A program made the position numbers and the translations under genes. This document shows positions 18,101 to 24,472 of a stretch of DNA of 64,000 nucleotides, piece by piece. Within the stretch, counting starts at the first letter, position 1; every line of letters begins with the position of its first letter. The notes under the pieces are model-generated. The model searched no databases and was not told the origin of the DNA. It saw only the letters and a list, made by a program, of their open reading frames with translations. This DNA comes from CADEFQ01 sp050249415 (GTDB lineage Bacteria; Pseudomonadota; Gammaproteobacteria; Steroidobacterales; Steroidobacteraceae): the NCBI GenBank assembly GCA_050249415.1, contig JBFWQO010000002.1, forward strand, positions 1 to 64,000, in the 5' to 3' direction.

Positions 18101-18274
18101 TTCCTTCGCCGCGAGGTGCGCGCGCACGACGCCCGCGATCGAGCATTCGTCGGTGATCGCGAGCGCGCGATAGCCGAGCGCATGGGCGCGCGCGACGAGT
18201 TCCTGCGGATGCGATGCACCGCGCAGGAACGTGAAGTTCGAGACGCAGTGCAGTTCCGCGTAACCGCCAGGCAT
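15197..18274 (-). CDS. dnaE2: DnaE2/ImuC error-prone DNA polymerase III alpha subunit
   Basis: 1025-residue C-family polymerase of the ImuA-ImuB-DnaE2 mutasome. The PHP domain (1-270) begins with YAELHCVSNFTFLRGAS and includes GGDVHMH. The polymerase core carries GRGSAANSVVCYCLGI and the catalytic acidic cluster PDIDVDFEHERR (around residues 375-386), followed by SQHVGGFVIS. A helix-hairpin-helix region and a C-terminal OB fold (GVTFVTIEDETG) end the protein. Length is typical for DnaE2, shorter than replicative DnaE (~1160). It performs SOS-induced translesion synthesis. It is preceded by a 35-bp-arm heptad hairpin that separates it from imuB. Confidence 0.95.
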   Translation of the reverse strand: MPGGYAELHCVSNFTFLRGASHPQELVARAHALGYRALAITDECSIAGVVRAHLAAKECGLPLIVGAEFHLRCGLGLVALATDRRGYGSLCRLITRGRRAAQKGSYDLGFDDVDALLGHCLVLWLPPADLSDAARVLSMAGRVRERFAGDAWLAVELLRERDDAARLAALTRLGEHAGLPLVAGGDVHMHVRTRRRLQDALTAVRLGVPVASAGYALHRNGERHLREPVRLAKIYPPALRAATLEIAERCRFSLEELRYQYPHEVVPAGETASSHLRQLTEAGVRWRWPRGEPVEARALIEHELALIADLRYEAYFLTVHDIVRFARGEGILCQGRGSAANSVVCYCLGITEVDPAHVQMLMERFISRERDEPPDIDVDFEHERREEVIQYLYRKYGRERTALTAAVISYRPRSALRDLGKALGFDPALIERLAGAMQWWDRSDDPAGCLAAAGCDPASPALMRLVELTHELIGFPRHLSQHVGGFVISEGPLEELVPIENAAMADRTVIEWDKDDLDALGLLKVDVLGLGMLTALRRAFASLSALRGAPFGMADVPQDDPAVYDMICRADTVGVFQIESRAQMSMLPRLKPRNYYDLVIQVAIVRPGPIQGDMVHPYLRRREGSEPVDYPGPEVRHVLERTLGVPLFQEQVMQLAIEAAGFTPGEADALRRSMAAWKRRGGLGHFEGRLIEGLRARGYTEEFAQRIFRQIQGFGEYGFPESHAASFALLVYISAWLKHYEPAAFTCALLNSLPMGFYAPAQLVRDAREHGVEVRGVDVAASGRESALEDGRALRVGLSCVSGFGAEAAERLVAARRVQPWRDVQDLATRAALDRRELEALAAAGALAQLAGHRHRAFWEVAGSERALPAAPPSAVGEGVPLLAAPTEGHDIVADYRALGFTLGRHPLALLRERLARERIVATRDLDALADGSAVRTAGLVITRQRPGSASGVTFVTIEDETGHANLVVWKQVAEAQRRALLEARLLEVHGRLQREGLVTHVIAERLIDRSALIGALVSRSRDFH

Positions 18275-18289
18275 CGGACGTTACGAAGG

Positions 18290-18391
18290 GCGAACGGCGG
18301 GTGGCGAACAGCGAACAGCCAGAGCGCGCTGCCGCGCGCGGCGGCGAAGCCGCCGCCTCTGGCTGTTCGCTGTTCGCCACTCGCCGTTCGC
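18290..18391. repeat. Heptad element 1 (imuB-dnaE2 spacer)
   Basis: The left arm is four exact 7-bp units plus GCCAGAG (18290-18324). The right arm is CTCTGGC plus four units (18357-18391). The arms are reverse complements over 35 bp with one mismatch. The 32-bp spacer contains a smaller hairpin (GCGGCGGC, loop GAA, GCCGCCGC). The element fills the gap between the imuB stop and dnaE2. 74 bp of it (18318-18391) match 18691-18764 inside imuB with three differences, so the two are copies of one sequence. Confidence 0.85.
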
Positions 18392-18399
18392 CATTTTGT

Positions 18400-20100
18400 T
18401 CATCCGAATACCCCGTGCAGGAACCACTCGTGCGGCGGGTGTCGTTCCCGGTAGACCCAGAGTCGCGCAGCCGCCGGATTGCGCATGACGTAGTAATCGC
18501 GCGTGACGTCACCGCCGTCCCACCAGCCGGTCTCGATGCGCTCGGGGCCGGCCAGCCTGTCGAGCGGGCCCTCGTACTGCGGCCAGCCGCCGGATGACGG
18601 CAGCAGAAGTGGCGTCGCAAGGAGCCAGAGCGGGCGCTCGGCGGCGGCGAAGCCGCCGCCGAGCGAACAACGAACGGCCGGCAGCGAGCGGCCCGAGCGC
18701 GCTGTCGCGCGCGGCGGCGAAGCCGCCGCCTCTGGCTGTCCGCTGTTCGCCACTCGCCGTTCGCTTCTCTCGGGCCGATGTTCCGGCACGAGGCACAGTC
18801 CGTAGACGCTCTCCTCGCCGAGGCGCGCGCGGAGCCGCTCGATCAGCGCCGGCGCCTCGTGCGCGAGGCTGCCGCCGTGTTCACCGGGCCGCCACAGCGC
18901 GGCGCTCGCGGAATGCCGCGGCACGAGCCGGCCTGATATCAGCTCACACGCGATCACGGGCGCCGCGAGCGCGGTGGCCGCGAGACGCTCGCCGAGCAGG
19001 AAGTGGATCGCGGCGGCGGCGAAGGCCGGCTCGGCGAATCGCAACCGGCAGCGCATGGCGGCGCCGCCGCGGTGATGCAGGCGGCATTCGAGGACGGTGA
19101 TGCTGCCCTGGCGGCTGCGCAGGAAGGCCTCGAGTTCCGCGAGCATCGCCGACAGGAAAGTGAGGATGGCGGGCTGGTCGGTCAGCTCGCACGACGGCTC
19201 ACGGCGCACGCGATAGCGCCCGCGCGACGCGACACTGCGCCGCGGCTCGGCCTCGCGACCGACGAGCCGGTCGAGCGCTGCGAGTGTCGGGGGCCCGAAG
19301 CGGCGTGCGAGGCCGGCGCGCGGCAGCCGCAGCACCTGGCCGATGGTGGTGACCCCCGTTTTCGCGAGACGGTCGAGGACTTCTTCCGGCAACCGCAGCA
19401 CCGCGAGCGACAGTGGCGCCAGCGCGCCGACGAGTTCCGCGCGCCGCATCACCCGGAAATCCGCGCGACCCCGGCCGCGCAATGCGCGCGCGCCGGCGAG
19501 CGCGGCGAGCGGCGTGGGCGCGAGTGCCAACCGCACCCGCACGCCTGCGCGGCGGGCTGCCGCGCGCGCTTTCCCGCACAACGCATCGACCCCACCGAAC
19601 AGCGCGAGGCTGCCGCGTACCTCGAGCAACACGCCATCGGGCGGCTCGACACTGACCCGCGGCGTGAGTTCGCCGGCCGCCATGGCGAGATGCCCGAGCA
19701 ATGCGCGCTCGGCGCCGGGGTCGCGCGGGCGGATCACGAGGCGCGGCTCGAGCGCGAGCGCAGTGGCGAGCGCCTGCCCCGGCGCCACGCCGCGCGCGCG
19801 CGCCGCGGCGCCCAGCGCGATGACACGCTGCATCCGCTGCACGAGATCGACGACCACGATCGAGCCGGTGTCCTCGCTCCCGCGACAGGCGGCATCGAAC
19901 GCGAGTGTGGGCAGATGGATGGCCAGCCACAATTCGGCGGCAGCCTTGCTGCCGCCGGGCGAGCCGCGGACAGCGAACGGCGAGCGGCCAGAGCGCGCGT
20001 GCACGGACGGCGAAGGAGTCGCCGTCTCTGGCTGTTCGCCGTTCGCTGCCCGCTGTTCGCTCATGGCCGTTGAGGCGGCGGGCGCCGCCTCAACGGCCAT
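18400..20100 (-). CDS. imuB: ImuB: Y-family-like mutasome subunit with two in-frame repeat insertions
   Basis: 566 residues, longer than I would expect for ImuB. The family core begins at ELWLAIHLPTLAFDA (near residue 57) and continues through VVDLVQRMQRV, the HhH-like GVTTIGQVLRLPRAGLARRFG and a C-terminal YYVMRNPAAARLWVYRE. ImuB is a catalytically dead polymerase relative that links ImuA, DnaE2 and the beta clamp. Two blocks do not look like ImuB: residues about 13-45 and about 446-492. Both are encoded by the heptad elements at 19966-20060 and 18636-18764, read in frame without stops. ATG 20100 has AAGG upstream and overlaps imuA by 11 bp; ATG 20064 is an alternative start inside the palindrome. 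Confidence 0.88.
   Translation of the reverse strand: MAVEAAPAASTAMSEQRAANGEQPETATPSPSVHARSGRSPFAVRGSPGGSKAAAELWLAIHLPTLAFDAACRGSEDTGSIVVVDLVQRMQRVIALGAAARARGVAPGQALATALALEPRLVIRPRDPGAERALLGHLAMAAGELTPRVSVEPPDGVLLEVRGSLALFGGVDALCGKARAAARRAGVRVRLALAPTPLAALAGARALRGRGRADFRVMRRAELVGALAPLSLAVLRLPEEVLDRLAKTGVTTIGQVLRLPRAGLARRFGPPTLAALDRLVGREAEPRRSVASRGRYRVRREPSCELTDQPAILTFLSAMLAELEAFLRSRQGSITVLECRLHHRGGAAMRCRLRFAEPAFAAAAIHFLLGERLAATALAAPVIACELISGRLVPRHSASAALWRPGEHGGSLAHEAPALIERLRARLGEESVYGLCLVPEHRPERSERRVANSGQPEAAASPPRATARSGRSLPAVRCSLGGGFAAAERPLWLLATPLLLPSSGGWPQYEGPLDRLAGPERIETGWWDGGDVTRDYYVMRNPAAARLWVYRERHPPHEWFLHGVFG
18636..18764. repeat. Heptad element 2 (inside imuB)
   Basis: A perfect 13-bp-arm hairpin (18636-18648 and 18652-18664, loop GAA) leads into five degenerate 7-bp units (18663-18697). 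A spacer with the GCGGCGGC-GAA-GCCGCCGC hairpin follows, then CTCTGGC and four exact units (18730-18764). The block lies within the imuB reading frame and encodes a low-complexity Ala/Arg/Ser-rich insert between the family segments VYGLCLVPEHRPER and RPLWLLATPLLL. Confidence 0.85.
19966..20060. repeat. Heptad element 3 (5' end of imuB)
   Basis: The left arm has three 7-bp units plus GCCAGAG (19966-19993); the right arm is CTCTGGC plus four units (20026-20060). The spacer contains an 8-bp-arm hairpin (GACGGCGA, AGGAG, TCGCCGTC; 20006-20026). It encodes residues about 13-45 of ImuB in frame and directly abuts the perfect palindrome at 20063-20100. Confidence 0.85.
20063..20100. repeat. Perfect 17-bp-arm palindrome at the imuA/imuB junction
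   Basis: ATGGCCGTTGAGGCGGC (20063-20079) and its exact reverse complement (20084-20100) flank a GGGC loop. One arm contains the imuA stop codon and, on the minus strand, the imuB start codon; both minus-strand ends of the dyad supply an in-frame ATG for imuB. Such a stem in the message could mask or pace imuB initiation. It touches heptad element 3, and a similar perfect palindrome touches element 7. Confidence 0.8.
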
Positions 20101-20701
20101 ACATCACCTTGATCGGCTCCCGGCTGCCGCCCCGGCTCTTCAGCAATACGATCTCGACACCCTCGCCGCACGGCACGACCGACAGCCGCAGTGCCGCGGG
20201 AGACGCGTCGCGCGCGCGCGAGAGGTTGCGAAAAACGAACCCGAGCGTGCGACCGCGCTCGGTAGCGAGTTGCAGGCGGCGCAGGCCGCGGGGCCGCGCG
20301 TCCGCCACCCACGCGAGCGCCGCCTCGCAGGCGCCCGAGCCGAGCGCCTGCTCCATCGCCCAGAGCGGCAGGCGGGTACGGACGATCAGCTGTCGATCGG
20401 GCGCCACCCCGTGCGCCGCGAGCGCCGGCGCGTAAGGCTCGAACGGCGGCGCAATCCAGGCGACCCAGCGTGCGGGTGTGAGCCCGGTGAGCCGCGCGAG
20501 CGCGGGAACCAGCAGATGCAGCTCGCCGACGCCGAGCCGCGGAGTCAGTAGCTCAACGAGGCCGGCGCGTGGCCAGCCGCCTCCCGGCAGCCCGGCGTCG
20601 AGCATCGGGAAACCCGTGGACCAGGTGGGCACCTGCGCAGCGCTGCGCCCGCGCCAGAGCGCGGGATGCTCGAGAAGCCGGGCCAGCCGGGGATTGGACA
20701 T
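20090..20701 (-). CDS. imuA: ImuA: RecA-like mutasome subunit
   Basis: 203 residues, RecA-fold relative that works with ImuB and DnaE2 in SOS mutagenesis. The typical ImuA opening is present: WRG..., STGFPMLDAGLPGGGWPRAGLVELL, in which the P-loop is degenerate. Later segments are WIAPPFEPYAPALAAHGV and LQLATERGRTLGFVFR. It starts at ATG 20701, 27 bp after the VOC-protein stop. Its end overlaps imuB by 11 bp inside a perfect palindrome. Confidence 0.9.
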   Translation of the reverse strand: MSNPRLARLLEHPALWRGRSAAQVPTWSTGFPMLDAGLPGGGWPRAGLVELLTPRLGVGELHLLVPALARLTGLTPARWVAWIAPPFEPYAPALAAHGVAPDRQLIVRTRLPLWAMEQALGSGACEAALAWVADARPRGLRRLQLATERGRTLGFVFRNLSRARDASPAALRLSVVPCGEGVEIVLLKSRGGSREPIKVMYGR

Positions 20702-20728
20702 CGGGAAAACGGCAGCGTGGCCGGTGCA

Positions 20729-21097
20729 TCAGCGGACTTTGGCGACCTGGAAATGCGGGTTCTCGATGACGCCGAAACTGTTGCCGAACGGATCGGCGAC
20801 CGTAGCCACCTTGATGCCCTCGCCGACATCCTGCACCGGCTCGCGTACGGTGGCGCCCAGCGCTTCGAGGCGCTCGAGCTCCGCAGCCGCATCGGGTACG
20901 CCCCAGTACGCGACCGAGCCACCCGGGCCCGGCGCAGCATCGGGAACGAGGCCGAGTTCGAAGCCGCCGACTTCGTAGCCGACATAGAACGGCTGGTCGA
21001 AATACGGCTCGCGCTCGAGCACACGCGAATACCAGCGCTTCGCGGCCGCGAGATCGGGGGTGTGATAGACGACTGTCCTCAGGCCGAGCACGCTCAC
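20729..21097 (-). CDS. VOC/glyoxalase-family protein within the SOS operon
   Basis: 122 residues of a single vicinal-oxygen-chelate domain (VYHTPDLAAAKRWYSRVL at the start, VADPFGNSFGVIENP at the end). Likely metal-ligand positions are the first histidine near residue 13 and the glutamate in GVIENP. GTG 21097 overlaps the lexA stop as GTGA and has GGAGG upstream. It sits between lexA and imuA, an unusual insertion into the usual lexA-imuA-imuB-dnaE2 cassette, so it is presumably induced by DNA damage. The substrate is unknown. Confidence 0.85.
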   Translation of the reverse strand: MSVLGLRTVVYHTPDLAAAKRWYSRVLEREPYFDQPFYVGYEVGGFELGLVPDAAPGPGGSVAYWGVPDAAAELERLEALGATVREPVQDVGEGIKVATVADPFGNSFGVIENPHFQVAKVR

Positions 21098-21708
21098 GAC
21101 ACCCTCCCCCGGCGCACGACGCCGACGACGATGCCCTCGATGATCATGTGTTCCTGCTTCAGGTCGACACGGATCGGCTCGAAGTCGGCATTCTCCGGCA
21201 GCAGCCAGGCGATGGAACCTTCCTGCCGGTAGCGTTTGACGGTGACTTCGTTCTCCAGCCGCGCGACGATGATCTGGCGATTGCGCACTTCGGGGGTACG
21301 GTGCACGGCGACGAGATCGCCGTCGAGGATGCCTGCATCTTTCATGCTCATGCCGACGACCTTCAGCAGGTAGTGCGGCTTCGGCTGGAACAGTTCGGGA
21401 TCGATCTGCAGGCGTGCCTCGATATTCTCTTCGGCGAGGATCGGGCGACCGGCCGCGACCCGGCCGATGAGCGGCAACCCGAATTGCTCGCGCATCGTGT
21501 CTTTCAGCTGGATGCCGCGCGAAGTGCCGGGAATCAGCGCGATCACGCCCTTGCGGGCGAGCGCGCGCAGATGTTCCTCGGCGGCGTTCGCCGAGCGAAA
21601 ACCGAGCTCGGCGGCGATTTCCGCACGGGTTGGCGGCATCCCGGTTTCCGCCACGGTGCGCTGGATGAGACGGAGGATCTCGGTCTGGCGGGGTGTGAGG
21701 TCTGACAT
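21094..21708 (-). CDS. lexA: LexA SOS repressor
   Basis: 204 residues (E. coli 202). The N-terminal winged helix (1-70) starts MSDLTPRQTEILRLI. The self-cleavage site is Ala86-Gly87 (VAAGRPILAEE). The catalytic dyad is Ser121 (VVGMSMKDAG) and Lys158 (VTVKRY). It represses its own operon, which has a perfect E. coli-type SOS box 24 bp upstream of the ATG. It heads lexA-VOC-imuA-imuB-dnaE2. Confidence 0.97.
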   Translation of the reverse strand: MSDLTPRQTEILRLIQRTVAETGMPPTRAEIAAELGFRSANAAEEHLRALARKGVIALIPGTSRGIQLKDTMREQFGLPLIGRVAAGRPILAEENIEARLQIDPELFQPKPHYLLKVVGMSMKDAGILDGDLVAVHRTPEVRNRQIIVARLENEVTVKRYRQEGSIAWLLPENADFEPIRVDLKQEHMIIEGIVVGVVRRGRVS

Positions 21709-21731
21709 GGTTATCTGCCTCGGCTCCGAAA

Positions 21732-21747
21732 CTGTATGTACGTACAG
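21732..21747. promoter_or_regulatory. LexA (SOS) box
   Basis: CTGTATGTACGTACAG is a CTG-N10-CAG site of the E. coli type. It lies 24-39 bp upstream of the lexA start and just downstream of the minus-strand -10 element, covering the expected transcription start. LexA should therefore autorepress the whole lexA-VOC-imuA-imuB-dnaE2 operon. Confidence 0.92.
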
Positions 21748-21753
21748 GCTGTG

Positions 21754-21781
21754 ATTCTATCCAGAATCGAGGCCGATGCAA
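21754..21781 (-). promoter_or_regulatory. lexA operon sigma-70 promoter
   Basis: On the minus strand TTGCAT (21781-21776) and TAGAAT (21759-21754) are spaced by 16 bp. The predicted start near 21747 falls in the SOS box. Heptad element 4 begins only 9 bp upstream of the -35. Confidence 0.7.
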
Positions 21782-21790
21782 GGGGAAAGA

Positions 21791-21972
21791 GCGAACAGCG
21801 AATGGCGAGTAGCCAGAGTGGTGCTGGCGTCGGCGATCCTTTGTGCGGCGGCGCTTTTGCTGATGGTCATCGGCTACCCGCGCGGCAAATGCGCTGCCGC
21901 CTCTGGCTGTGCGCTATTCGCCGATCGCCACTCGCCGTTCTGGCTGTTCGCTGTTCGCCACTCGCTGTTCGC
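21791..21972. repeat. Heptad element 4 (between lexA promoter and lpp)
   Basis: The left arm is three 7-bp units plus GCCAGAG (21791-21818). The right arm is CTCTGGC plus units to 21972, with one break in register at 21936-21944, where a partial second CTGGC occurs. The spacer is 82 bp. The element makes up most of the 426-bp gene-free interval 21709-22134. Reading frames across it translate only into repeat peptides and are not genes. Confidence 0.8.
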
Positions 21973-22134
21973 CATCCTTCATCCTGTCGGATAACGCCGA
22001 CAGCTGCGTAGGATGGAAAATCTTGCAATCTGCAGCCGGATTTGTTGCAGTTGCGCCGCGTGGCCGCCGTACATAACGCAATGTGCTAACGTTCGGGCGG
22101 CTCAGGTTTCTGTATCCACACGAAGGGGACTTCT
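21973..22134 (+). other. Upstream region of the lipoprotein gene
   Basis: This is the rest of the lexA-lpp interval. It contains a stem-loop (CTGTCGG 21984-21990 with CCGACAG 21997-22003, enclosed by CATCC and GGATG). The ribosome binding site AAGGGG lies 6 bases before the ATG at 22135. No convincing -35/-10 pair was found; TACATA at 22070-22075 is a weak candidate -10. The lpp promoter presumably lies here. Confidence 0.4.
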
Positions 22135-22446
22135 ATGAAGAGCGCGATCGTTAAAGTTGCGGCGGCAGCCGCTGTTGTCATGCTTGTCGGCTGCACGGAC
22201 CTCAAGCCGCTGCAGGCGCAGGTCGATGACCTGAAGGCGCAGGTCGGCCGGCTCTCGTCCGACGTCGCTGCCGCCAAGAGCTCGGCAGACGCGGCCTCTT
22301 CGGCTGCCCAGTCGGCCTCGTCGACGGCGAGCGGCGCGCAGAGCACCGCGAACCAGGCGCTTGCCGCTGCGCAGGCCAGCCAATCGTGCTGTGACGCGAC
22401 GAACGAGAAGATCGACCGCATGTTCAAGCGTTCGATCTCGAAGTAA
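22135..22446 (+). CDS. Lpp/OprI-like alanine-zipper outer-membrane lipoprotein
   Basis: 103 residues. The signal peptide ends in the lipobox LVGC (Cys20). The mature part is a heptad coiled coil rich in Ala, Ser, Gln and Asp (LKPLQAQVDDLKAQVGRL and onward). It ends DRMFKRSISK; a C-terminal lysine is what Lpp-type proteins use for covalent linkage to peptidoglycan. A Cys-Cys pair (SQSCCDATNEK, near residue 84) precedes the end and could form disulfides between monomers. A strong terminator follows immediately, consistent with a highly expressed single-gene transcript. Confidence 0.85.
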   Translation: MKSAIVKVAAAAAVVMLVGCTDLKPLQAQVDDLKAQVGRLSSDVAAAKSSADAASSAAQSASSTASGAQSTANQALAAAQASQSCCDATNEKIDRMFKRSISK

Positions 22447-22466
22447 TCCTTACTTCGCTCGACCCC

Positions 22467-22497
22467 AAAACGCCGCGCTCCGCGCGGCGTTTTCTTT
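22467..22497 (+). terminator. Intrinsic terminator of the lipoprotein gene
   Basis: AAAACGCCGCGC (22467-22478) pairs perfectly with its complement at 22482-22493 around a TCC loop, and a T-rich tail (TTTCTTT) follows. It lies 21 bp after the lipoprotein stop codon. The A and T ends make it potentially bidirectional. Confidence 0.92.
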
Positions 22498-22519
22498 GGC
22501 ACGCCCGGCACCCTCCCGC

Positions 22520-23494
22520 ATGACACCCGCGTGCACAATGGCGCGGCTCGCCACACTCGCCGTCCTGGCGAGCGCGGCGACGATGGCGACCGGGGCGGCC
22601 GACCTCGGCGACACGACGATCGATGCCGACACGCGCATTCTCGTCGTCTCGCCCCATCCCGACGATGAATCGCTCTGCTGCGGCGGCCTGATCGCGACGG
22701 CGCGACGCGCCGGCGCCCGGGTCTCCATCGTCTGGATCACGAGCGGTGGCGGTTTTCGGCTCGATGCGATGGTGGTACAGAAAAAGGCGCGCCCCAAGCA
22801 TGCCGACATGCGTGCGCTCGCGCGCCGCCGCATCGACGAGGCGCAGAACGCCGCTGCGGTGCTCGGTGTCGGGGCCGAGGGGCAATACTTCCTCGGCTAC
22901 CCGGACCGCGGCGTGCTCGCGCTGCTGCTCGATCACTACGAATCGCCGTATCGGTCGAAATACACCGGCGCGAGCGCGGTACCGTGGGAAGTGGCAGTGA
23001 GCCCGGGCTCACCCTACGACGGCGCCAGCCTCGAACGCGATTTCGCGAGCATCGTCGAACGGGTGCGCCCGACGCTCGTGCTGGCGCCGAGCCCCTACGA
23101 CGCGCACCCCGACCATCGCGCGAGCGGCATACTCGCGCTGCGCGTGCTCGGCACGCGCGGGGAGCTCGACCGCGTCCGCTTCTGGATCGTGCACGGGGGC
23201 CGCGGATGGCCTCGCCCGCGTGCCCTGCGGCCCGACCTGCCGCAGTCGCCGCCACCGCGCGGGCGCTCGTTGCCGTGGGAAACCTTCGCGGTCGACGCGG
23301 CCGCGCGCGAGTCGAAGCGACTCGCCTTGCGCGAGCACGAGACGCAGCTCAAGGTCATGGGCAGGAAGATGATGAGTTACGTGCGCTCGACGGAACTCTA
23401 TTCGCCGCTGCCGGTCGCCGAGGCGGACAAGCGCTGCATCGAGGCGCTGCCCTGCGCTCCCGAAGCCCTGCCGGAAGACGAGGCATCGCTCTGA
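22520..23494 (+). CDS. Exported PIG-L (LmbE-like) family deacetylase
   Basis: 324 residues from ATG 22520, or 318 from ATG 22538. Neither start has a clear ribosome binding site, but both lead into a signal peptide (MARLATLAVLASAATMATGA). The zinc-binding motif HPDDE and the distal HPDH (YDAHPDHRASG) define the PIG-L N-acetyl-sugar deacetylase fold; FLGYPDRG is also typical. The likely reaction is hydrolysis of an N-acetyl group from a GlcNAc-containing substrate, outside the cytoplasm if exported. It is convergent with fabH, leaving 12 bp between stops. Confidence 0.85.
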   Translation: MTPACTMARLATLAVLASAATMATGAADLGDTTIDADTRILVVSPHPDDESLCCGGLIATARRAGARVSIVWITSGGGFRLDAMVVQKKARPKHADMRALARRRIDEAQNAAAVLGVGAEGQYFLGYPDRGVLALLLDHYESPYRSKYTGASAVPWEVAVSPGSPYDGASLERDFASIVERVRPTLVLAPSPYDAHPDHRASGILALRVLGTRGELDRVRFWIVHGGRGWPRPRALRPDLPQSPPPRGRSLPWETFAVDAAARESKRLALREHETQLKVMGRKMMSYVRSTELYSPLPVAEADKRCIEALPCAPEALPEDEASL

Positions 23495-23506
23495 CGGGCG
23501 ATGTCG

Positions 23507-24472
23507 TCAATACCGCAGCAGCGCCGAGCCCCAGGTGAATCCGCCGCCGAAGGCTTCGAGCAGCAGCAACTCGCCCCGCTTGATCCGCCCGCTGCGCACG
23601 CCCTCGTCGAGCGCGAGCGGCACCGAGGCGGCGGACGTGTTGCCGTGCCGGTCGACGGTCACGATGACACGCTCCATCGGCATGTCGAGCTTGCGCGCGG
23701 TCGCCTGGATGATGCGGATGTTCGCCTGGTGCGGCACGAGCCAGTCGATCGCGGACTTGTCGAGCGAATTCGCCGCGAGTGTCTCGTCGACGATGCGCCC
23801 GAGGGTGTTGACCGCCACCTTGAAGGTCTCGTTGCCGGACATGCGGATGTGCATCGGCGGATCGCCCGGACGGCCGATGCCCCGCGAGACGCCGGCCGGG
23901 CAATACAGCAGATCCTTGTAGGTGCTGTCGGCGTGCAGGTGCGTCGAGATGATGCCGGCTTCGTTGTCGGGCTTCAGCACCACGGCGCCCGCGCCGTCGC
24001 CGAAGAGGATCGCGGTGCCGCGATCGGTCCAGTCACAGATGCGCGACAAGGTCTCGGCGCCGACGACCAGCGCGCACTTCGCGTCGCCGAGCCGGATGAA
24101 CTTGTCGGCGATCGAGAGCGCGTAGATGAAACCCGTGCACGCGGCTTCGAGGCCCATCGCCGGGCAACCGCGCAGGCCGAGCCGGTCCTGCAGCAGCACG
24201 CCGCAGTTCGGGAAGACGAGGTCGGGGGTGGTCGTGCCGAAGGCGATCAGGTCGATCTCGGCCGGATCGATGCCGGCGGCGTCGATGGCGCGGCGCGCCG
24301 CCTGCTCCGCGAGATCCACGGTCGTTTCGCCCTCGACGGCGATGTGGCGCTCGACGATACCCGTGCGTTCACGGATCCACTCGTCGGTGGTATCCATCGT
24401 CTTCGCCAGGTCGAAGTTCGTGACGACCTTCTCGGGCAGATAGCTGCCGGTGCCGGCAATTCGCGAATACAT
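23507..24472 (-). CDS. fabH: FabH: beta-ketoacyl-ACP synthase III
   Basis: 321 residues (E. coli 317). It initiates fatty-acid synthesis by condensing acetyl-CoA with malonyl-ACP. The catalytic triad is visible: Cys112 (EAACTGF), His248 (VPHQANIR) and Asn278 (DRHGNTSAAS), with the family end FGGGFTWGSALLRY. ATG 24472 overlaps the plsX stop by one base, so it is the last gene of yceD-rpmF-plsX-fabH. In several relatives fabD-fabG-acpP follow; here the convergent PIG-L gene follows instead. Confidence 0.96.
   Translation of the reverse strand: MYSRIAGTGSYLPEKVVTNFDLAKTMDTTDEWIRERTGIVERHIAVEGETTVDLAEQAARRAIDAAGIDPAEIDLIAFGTTTPDLVFPNCGVLLQDRLGLRGCPAMGLEAACTGFIYALSIADKFIRLGDAKCALVVGAETLSRICDWTDRGTAILFGDGAGAVVLKPDNEAGIISTHLHADSTYKDLLYCPAGVSRGIGRPGDPPMHIRMSGNETFKVAVNTLGRIVDETLAANSLDKSAIDWLVPHQANIRIIQATARKLDMPMERVIVTVDRHGNTSAASVPLALDEGVRSGRIKRGELLLLEAFGGGFTWGSALLRY

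Noticed and set aside
15272..18454. A 1060-codon open frame on the plus strand, antisense to dnaE2, and similar long antisense frames at 11892-14696, 36640-40362 and 44538-47060
   Set aside because: In DNA this GC-rich, stop codons are rare in the frames opposite real genes. The translations are Arg/Ala/His-rich with no domain, while the opposite strand encodes clear conserved proteins.
21736..22011. Plus-strand open frames across element 4 and similar frames across other elements
   Set aside because: They translate only into repeat peptides (FAVRHSPFA-like or ERRVANGE-like) with no ribosome binding site; the frames exist because the units lack stops.
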